Source of the DNA: Zygaena filipendulae
Lineage: Eukaryota; Arthropoda; Insecta; Lepidoptera; Zygaenidae
Assembly: GCA_907165275.2 (NCBI GenBank)
Contig: OU015659.1
Span: forward strand, 9,032,501 to 9,096,500
Direction: 5' to 3'
Length of the DNA stretch: 64,000 nucleotides
The stretch's first letter is position 1. Each line of letters begins with the position of its first letter. The notes below the pieces were generated by a model. That model saw nothing but the letters and a program-made list of their open reading frames with translations. It had not been told where the DNA came from and made no database searches. Positions 36,573 through 48,393 of this stretch are shown here, in pieces. Made by a program: the position numbers and the translations under genes.

Positions 36573-37611
36573 CTACCAACTATAAGTAAGCAAGTACCAC
36601 ACAATTGATTTAATACATAAATCTTTTTTATTTTTTATTAAAATCGTTATTTCGTGCAGCTTCAAGATTTACGTAAGTACATTTTAACGTCGCCACACCG
36701 TCGGTAACGCCTGTTCCCATATGGCGTCTGTCGCTTTTATAATATAAAAGAATTTGTTTTATTGCTTATGCAGACTTTGGTGACAGCTTACGGAGTGATA
36801 AATATCTATTCGAACTGTCAAGACGGAGAAATAATAAATAAGGGATAAAACAAATACAAATGCCTGCCAATATCGGAGCGATGCGTAAATGTTTGGACGA
36901 GAAGTGAATTTTTTCTTTGTTTTATCACACTTTATGACATGCACAATGCACTGATAATGACATTTTATGTTTCATTTAAAATTTTCCGGTACCTAGTTAT
37001 TGCGTGATAACCGATAAACAAACAATTTTTCCACAAAAAAAAAATTGTTTCTATATTTATTATATTTCTTCAGAACATTATTTATTTCCCATTGTAGAAC
37101 CTACAGTCAGCTTAAAATATATATGTAAAGACTTTCGTCAGTTGTTCAACTTCATTCATATTACAATATTGATTGAACAACTTTCAAAAGTGATTACATA
37201 TTTCTGCTGCTGACTATACACGCCAAGTTTGCAGTTTATTACCTATATGTTACAGATTTATTTGATTTTCCAAGTTTTCCAGCAGTTATTACACACGACT
37301 TCAAAGCTTATGCCCTTCACTAGGATTAAGGCAATCTCCATGCAAAATTCAATTACGGCTAAAATCGGTTCAGAGTACCTACAGTACAGTGTTGAAAATT
37401 AATGATAGAGACACATTCTCGTTTATATAACATTAACAATATACCTCTAGTTACTATACGTTACTATAGATTCCCTTAGAAACTATACACGTTTTCTAAC
37501 AGATAAAAAGTATCTAAATGACAAAAATACAGACATAACCTAACCTAGCGTGTTGGGGCGCTTTGCATCGTATACATAAATATGGAGTCGATCAGTATTA
37601 TAGCAATTCAA

Positions 37612-37890
37612 TTTAGTTCGTCAGTTAGATAGTACAAAATTATTGGACACGTCGTATTTTATTCTTTTTCAACTTATTGAAAAAATATTTAGACAAAACG
37701 GAATAAAGTTTAGGAGTGGGGGCTCATGATGTCATAACTACGTATTTGCCTTGGCGTGACGTCACGCGTAATTTCTACTTAATGTACCGCAGTCATTTTT
37801 TGATTATATAAAAAAAGGAAAAATACGTGTCCATTATTTTTTATTTATCTACAAGACAGATTAAAAACTTAAATTAAGTCGTCTAGGCCA
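37612..37890 (-). mobile_element. CRE-palindrome element, copy 4
   Basis: TTCGTCAGTTAGATAGTACA, GCGTGACGTCACGCGTAATT, CATTTTTTGATTATATAAAA and TATCTACAAGACAGATTAAA in the order of copy 2. The second core site has decayed to TGATGTCA. Confidence 0.7.
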
Positions 37891-38811
37891 TTACCGGTCA
37901 TTGCGAATAATTCCCACATTTATCATATTGACTGTAACATAAAATTATATCAGTGGAAATTGAAATTGAAAAAAAACTTTATTTGACAGAACAGCCAAAC
38001 GTACGCAAGCACACATAAACAACAAATACCTACAACAACTAGTACGATTGAAGGTTCGCTTCTCAACCATAGAGTCAAGAAGTAACAGATACCTATACTA
38101 CGTAGATTGCTATAGCAATGTATAACGATCCAATCTGCAACCGCCTTACGTAAGGCGGAATGCACAAGTTTGATAGATTACGCTGTACACGTGCGGCTGA
38201 CCATTCCATTAGCTAGAAAACAACGAAGTTAGCACCAGCCGACTTGGCACACTCCCAAAAACACATACAAATAATATGTGCAAGTTTGTCTATGCCGCTA
38301 CCGTTTTTGTGTTGCCAGCTTAGCAGCAAACTACCGGGTAAACGGCACATTAAAATTTGTCGTAAATAGAGATACTAAGGTTAACATTGTGGTTTGTCTG
38401 GCACTTTTTACATCTAAGCTTTAGATAACTATGGTTCCCGTATAGCTTAGGAAACTGTGTGTATAATACACAAATAATTAGTAATTACTACTACTACTTT
38501 TAAATTTACAGTATTTTTGTAAGTTTTTTGTGCCTGTAAATATGTTGAGAAACTTCGTATGCAACACTAGCAATCGGTAATTATATACTTTCGGTTCCAT
38601 TACGCCTGCACTTTCCACTCTCGCAATCCAGCCTCGAGTATAATGACCAACTTAGCTCACTCGTGTACTAATTTGGTACATATAACATGGTAGGTACTAA
38701 TTTCTCATGTGCAAGGTTCCCGGGTTACGTATTGTACATAAACCCTGAAATCAGCGTTTTAGGAAATTTCAAGGGTAGGTGCCTATAACGGGTGTTACTG
38801 CGGAAGGGAAC

Positions 38812-39290
38812 ACTTACGGCCGCACTCAGAGTCGACTTTAATGGTTACTTAGTTAAGTATAGATTTTTAAAACAAAACTGCCGCAATTAGAGACGTTCAG
38901 TAAATTAATGTTAATTGTCATTTAATTAGATGTAACTTACGGCCGCACTCAGAGTCGACTTTAATGATTACTTAGCTAAGTATAGATTTTTAAAACAAAA
39001 CTGCCGCAATCAGAGACGTTCAGTAAATTAATGTTAATTGGCATTTAATGAGATGTAACTTAATTAGTTAAATACCAATTAACATTAATTTATTAAACTT
39101 GTCTGATTGCGGCAATTTTGTTTTAAAAATCTATACTTAACTAAGTAATCATTAAAGTCGACTCTGAGTGCGGTGGTTAATTAGTTAAATGCTAATTAAC
39201 ATTAATTTATTAAACTTGTCTGATTGCGGCAATTTTGTTTTAAAAATCTATACTTAACTAAGCAATCATTAAAGTTGACTCTGAGTGCGG
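38812..39290. repeat. Four-unit array: two direct units facing two inverted units
   Basis: Units of about 120 bp. Two start ACTTACGGCCGCACTCAGAG at 38812 and 38935 (period 123). The other two, from about 39060 and 39177 (period 117), are reverse complements ending GACTCTGAGTGCGG. Arms of about 240 bp are separated by a few bases, giving a very long imperfect hairpin. Confidence 0.9.
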
Positions 39291-39786
39291 CGATTAGTGT
39301 TGAGTAAACAAAGAGAAAAGAGATACTTGATGTACCTACCTACAACATCATATAGATATTGTATCATAGCTAAAGGCAATCAATAAAAAGAAATAAAACC
39401 GAACGTAACGGTTTTTGTACGTCCCTTACACGGGAATCGTTTTAAAATCCACTCGATATACTGAGTAAGCGTATACCTATAGCATCTAGCATCGTGTATT
39501 ATCCGGGGGGATAGGAAATATGAGAGGAGGTTAAACGAATAAGGGTTTTGTAAACACACTGTATCTATGAAGCCAGATTCGTTGGGCTGCAAGGCGGCGA
39601 TGGAAAATTTATCGCTATAAAATTACCTTTTTTTTGTTGTGTGTAAAATAACTTTTCTGTTCGACAATGTGCCTACATAAAAAAATATTTTATTTTACTA
39701 TCACCTTGGCCACTTTTGAATTTAAACTATATTTTAGATGTTTTTAAGTAATTTCTCTGTTGTATTGTAAAACGTTTTACACTACC

Positions 39787-40012
39787 ATATCTACTATTGT
39801 ATAGTAAAAAAGTACAATCCGCGTGTCGGTACATTGAATATTTTTAATAAAAATGAAAATTATTTTTTGGCGATCTGTTCACGATAACCTCCGAAGGCAA
39901 TTAACGGTTTGTCGATGCGGTTTTCACTGGTGAATTAAGCTTAACCTGGAGCATCATACCATATATAGGCTTGGTTTCATCGCAACCGGGCGTTGGAAAA
40001 TAAAAATCGTAA
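39787..40012 (+). mobile_element. Helitron fragment with divergent interior
   Basis: GGTACATTGAATATTTTTAA and TATATAGGCTTGGTTTCATC match the interior of 32588-32900. The 3' end is missing. Confidence 0.5.
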
Positions 40013-40399
40013 TTTAAACAATGATATTATATTAAGTATTATGCATTTAAATACCATAATCGAAAGCATATTCGTAGGTTTTCATTTCTGTTTCTCATAT
40101 CGATACAACTGGACGTTGTCTATTAATAGGTAATTATATCTGAGCGACCGAGCTTCATTCGTAGCGCATTGTTAAGTAGATAAAAAACATACGCGTCGAC
40201 TTGAGAACCTCCTCCTTTTCGGGAAGTCGGTTAAAAAGTAATACCAAACACTCATGTTTCACTGCCTGAAAACACGGGTAAAACGATTTTTTTCTAAAAA
40301 TGAAGCCTAGCTAGATCGATTAATCGCCTTCTAAACCCCCTGCATACTTTTCATGAAAATCGTTGAAGCCGTTTCCGAGATTCGGATTATATAAATATA

Positions 40400-40632
40400 C
40401 TAGCTGTCCCGCGCGATTTCATCCGCGGTAATTTCGGAGTTCCCGCGGAGGTTGCGGGAAAAATGAACTCTATGTCCTTCAGTTCCCGAGGGAATTCCGG
40501 GATAAAAACTATCTTATCTTTTAAGTTGGATCATATTATAAACGGTTACAAAATTTTATCAAAATCCGTTCAGTAGTTTCGGAGTCCATCGCGGACAAAC
40601 AACGTGACACGTGATTTATATATAATAGATAT
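40400..40632 (-). mobile_element. Helitron copy of the two-ended subfamily
   Basis: CTAGCTGTCCCGCGCGATTT, CGGAGGTTGCGGGAAAAATG, GGAATTCCGGGATAAAAACT and GCGGACAAACAACGTGACAC. Compared with 41878-42136 the inner terminus is shortened. Confidence 0.8.
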
Positions 40633-40839
40633 TTATATACAAGAATAATTGCTCGTTTAAAGATAGATATACATCCTGTAATTTACGAATTAAAAGTAAG
40701 ATAGTAAAATTTTTAAAAATAAAAATGCAAAATGTGTGGTTATTACTCTATCCCAAAAAAAAAAACACTTTTTAAAGAGAATTAAAAAGGAACGTAAAAT
40801 TTGAAGCCTGGCAACAAAAGAAAATTTATAAGGCTTTGC

Positions 40840-40990
40840 GGCATTTGATAGTGCTTTTTGCGGAAACGTCGATGGTGGCCGGATGCGACGTGCGTGGGAT
40901 CTGTGACACGAGTGACAACGTGACATTCGCGACGGGACTTCGGGAAACAGATGGAGAAATGGAAGCCTTCTTTGATGACAGCGTTCATTT
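40840..40990. other. GC-enriched unassigned island 2
   Basis: GATGGTGGCCGGATGCGACG and surroundings are richer in GC than the flanks. Minus-strand open frames of 68-103 codons cross it but show no domain. It may be regulatory or an untranslated exon. Confidence 0.3.
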
Positions 40991-41877
40991 ACGATAACCA
41001 TGGGAATATAGGTGCGTAGTAAGATCTTTTTGAAATGAAACTTCTTTGGGTACCGTCAGAAAAAAAATTGTGTCACTCGCTAAACGCGAATAAGTTTTTT
41101 TAACGTTATATATTAAGCTGTAGTTTTGTTCGTATGGTTACACGTGCGGCTAGTGAGCCTTCGTTCGAGTTTTTTATTTGTACCTACAGCAATAACAAAA
41201 CGAAAGTTGATATTTACAACGATAATCCTCTAAGAACAGCAGGTATATTATGTAAGGATATAGAACGAGTTATTGAGAGAACGAGCATATGAAGCTGTTT
41301 TTTTTTTAAATGCCATAAACATTAAAGATCCAGAAAATGTTGCTAGCTCTCAGAAACATAAAACTCATTGATCACGCGAATCGAACGAAGATAAGCGCTT
41401 ACTTATTTCACAAACCAACGCCACGAATGCGGCAAAAAATACAACAGTGAAAAATAAAGAGAACATTTTCAGCAAGCAAGATCCATAAAAAGCGCTACTT
41501 TTAACGGTGATACACAAGCCACTCTAGACCTTGTTCAGAATGTCCATAAATACTTATTTTGTATTCATGTTGGTTGTTTAATGTTATTCCGTCAAGAATA
41601 GCCGTCGATATTTCAAGAGCCGTAAAATTAATTTGTGTGGCATCGAATGCGGTAGTAAGGCGGAATTTGATTGCCTTACTAGAATTTAGAATTATAGCTT
41701 AATAAAAGTTGTATTATTGGTTTACTGTGCCATTAACAGATGTCGTTTTGAAATGTGGTTGAATTTATGCAGTCTTAGTTATTTTGTTTTGCATCTGTAA
41801 CATGTCCTAACTTGAACTGTGTTATTTATTTAAAAAAATGAAAGTATTTTTACGAGCGTGTATGCTTATAAGTAATA

Positions 41878-42136
41878 CTAGCTGTCCCCCGCGATTTCAT
41901 CCGCGGTAATTTCGGAGTTCCCGCGGGAATTGCGGGGAAAAAGTTCTTTGTACCCCTGACAGTAGCTGTTACCTACGTTAATTCCGGAGTTCCCGCGGGA
42001 ATTCCGGGATAAAAACTATCCTATCTTTTAAGTTGGCCCATATTATAAATGGTTACAAAATATTATCAAAATCCGTTCAGTGGTTTCGGAGTCCATCGCG
42101 GACAAACAACGTGACACGTGATTTATATATATTAGA
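41878..42136 (-). mobile_element. Two-ended Helitron copy
   Basis: CTAGCTGTCCCCCGCGATTT at the outer end, an inner relic TAGCTGTTACC about 75 bp later, then GAATTCCGGGATAAAAACTA and a minus-strand 5' end TCTAATATATATAAATCACG. Confidence 0.8.
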
Positions 42137-42819
42137 CGAGGCTAAGAAGATTATGACAAGAAATACTAGACATTAATTACTTGCCGTAGTAGGTATTTGA
42201 GGTAATTACTTACGAAGCTAAGTAGTCGACTTTATTCATTCATTTGCAGTTTTTAGGAAAAAAAATTAACGGATTAAAAGAAATAGAAAAAATTACATAT
42301 TGTGCGATTACTTGTAACATTTTAAAATACTGGCAGGTTAGTACTACAATTATTACTACCACTATTTACCTTACAAAACAACAAGATTAAAAAAAAATGT
42401 AAACGGACCACCCAATAGTAAAACACTTGATAGGCGTGCTCTATAATTAGTGGTATATTAAAACCTTCCACTTTTTGCGTTTTTAGATTCAAACAGGAGA
42501 TAAGTGCTCAAAGATTGATTTCATTTCAACTGACTTCAAAGAATATTCATTTCCTGTTCACATTTACAATAGATAAAAATGTGACTTTCAAATTACTATT
42601 TTTTGTTCTTCAACTGATACAAGAAGATAACTAATTAGAGCTTTAGATTATATCGTGCCTACATAACTTACGGTATATCAAAGGATGACGTCTGAGGTAA
42701 AATCTAAAGGACTCAACAATAGTGCCTTTATAATAAATCCAAATAAAAGTTAACAGTATAATAAGTCAAATTTTCAAAGAAAACCGGGCGTGTCTCAATT
42801 TATAGGATTGCAAAAGTAG

Positions 42820-42999
42820 GGATGTTACAGAAATATATGTATGTATCTAACGAATAAATTCAAAAACTACTGGACCGATTTTAATATTTTTTTCATTTGT
42901 AGGATGCTACGGTAGTCTTGAGTGAGATAGGGTACTTTTATCCCGAATTTCCTACGGTACTGCAAAATTAGCGAGGGTGAAACCGAGTGGAACAGCTAG
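42820..42999 (+). mobile_element. Helitron copy
   Basis: AAAACTACTGGACCGATTTT, TAGGATGCTACGGTAGTCTT and a 3' end GAGTGGAACAGCTAG before T. Confidence 0.75.
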
Positions 43000-43769
43000 T
43001 ATCTAACACAAATATTTTAAAATACTTACATAATTATGTATTGTGCGTGCATCATACGATAACAGCTACAAACAGATTCAATTGAAAGTTGTTACATAAT
43101 AATATTATGTATAGCTTGTGGTTCAAGCCGACTAATATATATTTTGTCCCTATCTAATAAAAATTCCTCAAGCGAACCTCGGAAAAAGCAGGTGAATAAG
43201 TAAATATCAGCTTCTTTATGTACGAGTTTATCAGATTACTTTTACTTTCGATTAGACTGGATATTACCTCTTATCCTGTATCAAGGTCAGGAAATTTACG
43301 AATGATTTCCGGCCGTCCCAGTATTTACCTATCATAACGAGTTTGGCTGCCCGCCAGCTTCTGGCAACGTCAATACACTTGGTTATATTCAAAGGACTCT
43401 CATTCCTCGACTGTCAATTGTTCATGCCTCATAACGTTTTTATTATGACGTGCCAAGTTTGCGTCGATGAGATGTAGGTACCTACTTGCCTACTTCCACG
43501 CAAACCGAAGCATTGTTCGCTTTCTCAACTGCTTTATCATTGTAATGTAAGGCGATAATTCAATGGTATCTAGTCTTGTACAACTTATCATCTGACGTGC
43601 TACGTATAGTTTAGTAATACATAATAATAATAAATCACTTACTCGTCAATCAATGTAAATCATTACTTAGGTATGTTAGTTTTCATATTAAATTAGGTAG
43701 ATTATCACACGTTGTTTACAGTAACGCTGACTTGATAATAAAGAAAAAAAAATGTTGAACATATACTCT

Positions 43770-43986
43770 AGTCCTGAATGACTGATGGATCAACGCACAG
43801 TCTAAACCGCTGATCGTAGAGACCTGAAACTCAGAGGGTGTGTTCTTTGTATGACGTAGACATCTGATATGAAAGTATTTTTGAAAATTCAACCCCTAAG
43901 GGGATGAACAGTGGTTGCAAGGTTTGTATGGAACAATTCCGCGGGAACTTCGAAATTATCGCGGGTGAAACCGCGCGGGACAGCTA
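43770..43986 (+). mobile_element. Helitron copy, uninterrupted reference for the 26.9-29.7 kb copy
   Basis: AACGCACAGTCTAAACCGCT, then TGTTCTTTGTATGACG, GTATGGAACAATTCCGCGGG and a 3' end CGCGCGGGACAGCTA. Same subfamily as 23288-23472 and 26102-26343 (opposite strand). Confidence 0.8.
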
Positions 43987-44596
43987 CTCACTTAATAAAG
44001 TTCTGCATCATAAAAACAGAATGAAAACAAAATATTACTTCCAAAAGTTATAATTATTATGTTTATTTCATAAAGGAAAATGTTTTGCTTGAATATAAAT
44101 TTAATCGTGGAATTTTTTTTCTGCTAAGACAAGAAGATTGAAGACTTTCCTTGTATCATGATCACTTTGATCGAAAATTAAAACTTCGATGATATTGTGT
44201 GACTGCCATATGAATTATCTGAGAAAGCTATTTAGGTAATTTGACCAATTTCCGCTCTCCCAATTTTTTGCTTCGATTCGATCAAATGATGCCGACATAA
44301 AGTTGGGTGGATTCAAGAAGAAAATGACAAAAGTTTATGCCAATTTTTTTTTTAAATAGTTCAAAGATCAAAAAAGTTCTTAAGAAAGTTTTGTATCTCG
44401 TATGATCGCGGATTTCCATGTATAAGCTTTCAGTTGAAAGACACTAATTGTGTAGCCATAAATGATGGGTGGACTTTTTGGCTTAACCACAAGTTTTAAA
44501 CATGTCAACAATCCAACAAATTAATTTAATCGACCACTTACAAGAATTCTAAATGTGTAATTTATGCTTCTATACTATATTCTATCCTTAGCTATA

Positions 44597-44777
44597 TCTA
44601 CACGTATAATGTGAATGTGAGTTTGTCGGTTTGTTACACCTTCACGCCTTGATTACTCAACCAATCATCGTGAAATTTTGCATATACACGTTGTGAGGGA
44701 TACAGAAAAAGGACATAGCGTACTTTTTGTCTCGGGATTCCCGAGGGAACTCCGAAATTAACGGAGGTGGCCGCTAG
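44597..44777 (+). mobile_element. Helitron copy
   Basis: 5' TCTACACGTATAATGTGAAT and 3' ACGGAGGTGGCCGCTAG before T. The interior CACGCCTTGATTACTCAACC is the common form. Confidence 0.8.
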
Positions 44778-44782
44778 TTAAT

Positions 44783-44945
44783 ATTATATGTAAATGTGGA
44801 AGTGTGGATGGCTTGATGAATGGATGTTTGTTACTCAATCACGCCAAAATGGCATGATCGGAATTGGATGGTATTTGGCACAAAGAAATATTATATTCCG
44901 TAATAGGATATTTTTATCCTGGAATTCCCATAGCTACACAGCTAG
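44783..44945 (+). mobile_element. Adjacent degraded Helitron copy
   Basis: ATGTAAATGTGGAAGTGTGG, TTGTTACTCAATCACGCC, TTTTTATCCTGGAATTCCCA and ACACAGCTAG, directly after the previous copy. Confidence 0.6.
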
Positions 44946-45867
44946 AGTAATTTATAAGCAAAAATTCTTTTTTTCTTCTAAATTTTTCCTCTACCCAAAG
45001 AGATTTCATTTCAAATTTGTAAATAATATTATTATAATTTAAGTAGATCTTAAAACTTAATTATTGTATGATCATGTTGTACGTTCATTACCGTAAATGT
45101 GCTTTTACAAAAACATATTTTTTCCGCAGTACGCTTCTTCAAGTCTTTTCATTTTCCCCGCTATTTTCCGATGGAAAACCTATACAAATATAGCTTTTAT
45201 GAAACTAAGAAGAAATAATGTATTTTTCTTTAGTTTATACTGGTACAAAGTTGGCAGAATCTCTTCTCATTCCTAGGAAAAAGGGTCTTGGTCTAAAAAC
45301 AGTGTTCTACGAAAAGATAAATGTTATACCTATTTTATAAACCGGATACTTTATTACTATTAGGTATAGGTACTACTTTTGGTTCCAAAGATTTTCACAT
45401 TCTGATGCACCTACAACGCCATAGTGTATTTAAAACCTCTACCATATAGGTGCTAAAACGTAAAACTATATGACATAGGGTAATGAGTAGCCTGAACTAT
45501 TTATATAATAATAATAAAAAAAAAATATAAAAATAAAATTATTGATTTATTTTTTTCTCTGAGAACGTTTTCTAACATCAAGTTATCAGAAAGTTAAAAG
45601 CAAGATTCCTTAACATTATATTTCAACCAATTTACACAAAACCTTGACAAATTATTACTTAAACCTTCTTCATGAATCACTCTTTGTAAACTCTATAAAA
45701 TCTCCTTAACTATGAAGCTGATATGAAATTTGTGGAGGTTTATTCCCAGTCCAGTCCTACTAGTGGTTCGATGATCGAAAAGTAAAAGTAAAAGTCGATA
45801 AGTCAGGTGATCTAACTGTTTGGACATAAACATTCCAAGCTATTAGACTAACTAGTTGACGAACTGT

Positions 45868-45915
45868 AAACGGAGTTCCCGAGGACTTCTAAACTTACGC
45901 GGGTGACACAGCGAG
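45868..45915 (+). mobile_element. Helitron 3' fragment
   Basis: CGGAGTTCCCGAGGACTTCT and CTTACGCGGGTGACACAGCG with a degraded end. Confidence 0.5.
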
Positions 45916-46067
45916 TAGTATCTTATATGCCTAAAATTAACATTAAAATATAAATTATAACATTAGATAATTTTAAAAACTTCTTTGTCCTTTTTTCGTT
46001 CGTTAAACATTATAGTGATTTGGTTAAAATTAGAATTTCAATAATACTCTTAATCAACATATTTCAT

Positions 46068-46143
46068 AAAGCCTCAGAAATTATAAAGGACTAAGATAAA
46101 GGGGTCTGCCTTTATCTTAGTCCTTTATAATTTCTGAGGCTTT
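46068..46143. repeat. Perfect 35-bp inverted repeat with 6-nt loop
   Basis: AAAGCCTCAGAAATTATAAA at 46068 begins the left arm (to 46102). GGTCTG is the loop, and 46109-46143 is an exact reverse complement, 35 of 35 bases. Outside the arms the match stops at once. Confidence 0.95.
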
Positions 46144-46585
46144 TAAGAACCAACTTTTACATAAGCTCTTAAAACGCAAACATGGCTCCTCCACCCCGCC
46201 CTATTTGGAAACTATGTCTCCCAGCGTAAAGCTTTCATAAAAAATGTATTAAATGCGATAAGAGGCTTATATAGGTACGTAATAAGATTACTAACCGCAT
46301 TTAAGATCTCGGTCAGTTATCTCTTGAGGTTAAACGATCGTAGTTGTGTAAACATATTTACGGATAACTAGCTGTGCCTCCCGGATTCACCCGCGTGAGT
46401 TTCGGAATTCCCCCACGAACTATTTTTTTCTAAAATAAATGTAGCCTAACTTACTCCTTATAATATCAGATATCAAATACCAGTGAAAGTCCCGTTAAAA
46501 TTGGTGCAGCCATTTCAGGGATTAGCCGGAACAAACAGACAGACAGAGAAAATTTTAAAAATTGATTTTTGTATGTGAGTACCGT

Positions 46586-48033
46586 CTAAAAATCGGAACC
46601 AACAGCAACATAGCGACATCTGTTGTGGAATAGCAAAAGTGCCTAGTAAGGAGAAGTGATTGACAGCTGCTGTCGATATACATCATCAAGCAATTACTAT
46701 CTAGCGAAGTAGTACACACCGTAACCGCTAAAGGGCGCAAAATACAAAATGGAACAAATCACAGAAATGTTAAAATCACTGCAAACAAAACTAGACGTAC
46801 AAGCAGATGAACTAAAAGAAATGAAAGAAAGTATCCCAATGAATATAAATAAAAATATTGATGAAAAATTTAAGATACTTGAATCCAGACAACAACAATT
46901 GGAAAAAACTACGGAAGAACAGGAAAACAAAATTCAGAGACTTGAAAGTTTTACGAGGAGAAAGAATTTGATATTTTTTGGAGTAGAAGAGACTGAAATA
47001 CTAAGAAACAAAAAAATGTTAAACGTATCCACATCTTACTACATAAAACAAGACTACTCTCCTGAAATCCTCGAAGAGAGAAAGAAACTGAGTGCTCAGC
47101 TAAAAAGAGAAAAAGACCAGGGGAAAAATGCATACATAAAACATAACAAATTAGTAATTGAACCAGAAAACAAAAAAAAACAACAAAAAAGTCCTCAAGA
47201 CCGACATAAGAGAGTTTTATCTCTGTCACCGGAAACAGTCGATGTCAAGAGTGGAAAACCATATACACCAAAGAACCCCATCAAGAAAAATAAAATGGAC
47301 CAATATCTAGTCAAAAACAAAGATATGAGCACAATATCAAGATCTCTTCTACGTCATAAGACAGACAGCTCCTCTTCTGCCAGTGAATGACACCTAGCAG
47401 CGACCGCCCAACGTCCCCCAATACGGCCGGTCACCGCGGGGGTCTATGACTACAACCCTCCTCTCCACATACCTAATAGTTGTGCATAATATTGATATTG
47501 TTCGATCTCTACTACACGAAAAGCTACTAGAACTTATACGTATATTTATAATAGTTTTTATGTGTAATCAAAATTGAAATTTCACTGTGATCTAATATAT
47601 TTAAAAATTAAATGGGAAAAAACATAACAATAAAAAAAAATAAAAAGGAAAATTGTCATAAGTGGAGAAAAATGGAGGAGGCCTTTACTCTGTTGAAGAG
47701 GTCCTTAATAATAGTGATTTTGTATTAATGATGAAATAAATAAGTAGGTAATAAATAAATAAATAGAAAAAAGTAATAATGGAAATAATAAAATAAATAA
47801 GTAATAAATAAATAATAATAAATAACTAATAATGATTTGCATGGAATAATGATAATAATCTTTGTATTTTGATAAATTTTAATTCTTCATCAAGTATTGT
47901 AATTGATTTTCTTCATTAAGTATTGTAATTCAAATTTAAATTAATTTTAAATTATAGAAATTGTATTCAATGTCAAATTATGTAAGTTTATTAAGGAATA
48001 AACAGGGCTTTAATAATAATAATAATAATAATA
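46586..48033 (+). mobile_element. ORF1-only non-LTR retroelement with 13-bp target-site duplication
   Basis: A 1448-bp insertion bounded by ATGTGAGTACCGT at 46573-46585 and again at 48034-48046. It has a 163-bp 5' leader, one 213-codon ORF1-like frame, an untranslated part of about 600 bp, and ends AATAAACAGGGCTT plus (TAA)n. TAA-repeat tails are known from I-clade LINEs. No endonuclease or reverse transcriptase is present, so it would have to move in trans. The host sequence is a Helitron-like repeat whose uninterrupted paralog lies at 22525-22775. Confidence 0.8.
46749..47390 (+). CDS. ORF1-like retroelement protein with internally deleted RNA-binding region
   Basis: 213 residues from an ATG preceded by AAAATACAAA. 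Residues about 1-70 form a Lys/Glu-rich coiled coil (MEQITEMLKSLQTKLD). FTRRKNLIFFGVEETE starts the RRM-like region known from insect LINE ORF1 proteins. It then jumps directly to ILRNKKML and YYIKQDYSPEILEERKKL, which in full-length relatives, as I remember them, lie roughly 50-60 residues further on. I therefore infer an in-frame internal deletion. The C-terminus is basic and disordered (PKNPIKKNKMDQYL) and ends SSSSASE before TGA. An RNA-binding role is inferred from the family. It could be a relic rather than an expressed protein. Confidence 0.7.
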   Translation: MEQITEMLKSLQTKLDVQADELKEMKESIPMNINKNIDEKFKILESRQQQLEKTTEEQENKIQRLESFTRRKNLIFFGVEETEILRNKKMLNVSTSYYIKQDYSPEILEERKKLSAQLKREKDQGKNAYIKHNKLVIEPENKKKQQKSPQDRHKRVLSLSPETVDVKSGKPYTPKNPIKKNKMDQYLVKNKDMSTISRSLLRHKTDSSSSASE

Positions 48034-48393
48034 ATGTGAGTACCGTATATAATTTCATGTGCATTTAGTGAAAAGCTGTTAATTTGGAATTACAAACACA
48101 CTTCGATTTTATTTATATGTATAGATGTATAGATACCGCGATGATGAACTATTCTTAAGTATGTATATTTAACTGCTACCGTTCAAGATTTATTGCGTAA
48201 GTTTATATTTAAACTAATGGTTTAATAATTTGTTACTTTAATTGCATTTAAAGCCACGATTAATACTAAGAAATTTGTTTGCTTATGTTTAATCAAAAAA
48301 AATCTATCGTCATAAGTTTATGACGAAGCGTCACTTGAGAATGGTTCCACCGATTTTTTCTGTTGTGTTCGTAATTGTTAGGACAAAGTTTTT

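Larger units (their letters stand above)
46369..48130 (-). mobile_element. Helitron-like repeat split by the ORF1-only element
   Basis: CTAGCTGTGCCTCCCGG at 46369 starts the minus-strand 3' end. The repeat runs to 46585 and resumes at 48047 with AATTTCATGTGCATTTAGTG. Both halves align with the unbroken copy at 22525-22775. Confidence 0.7.

Noticed and set aside
40690..41001. Minus-strand 103- and 68-codon frames as an exon
   Set aside because: They overlap each other in different frames, have no recognisable motif and end in low-complexity Phe/Leu runs.
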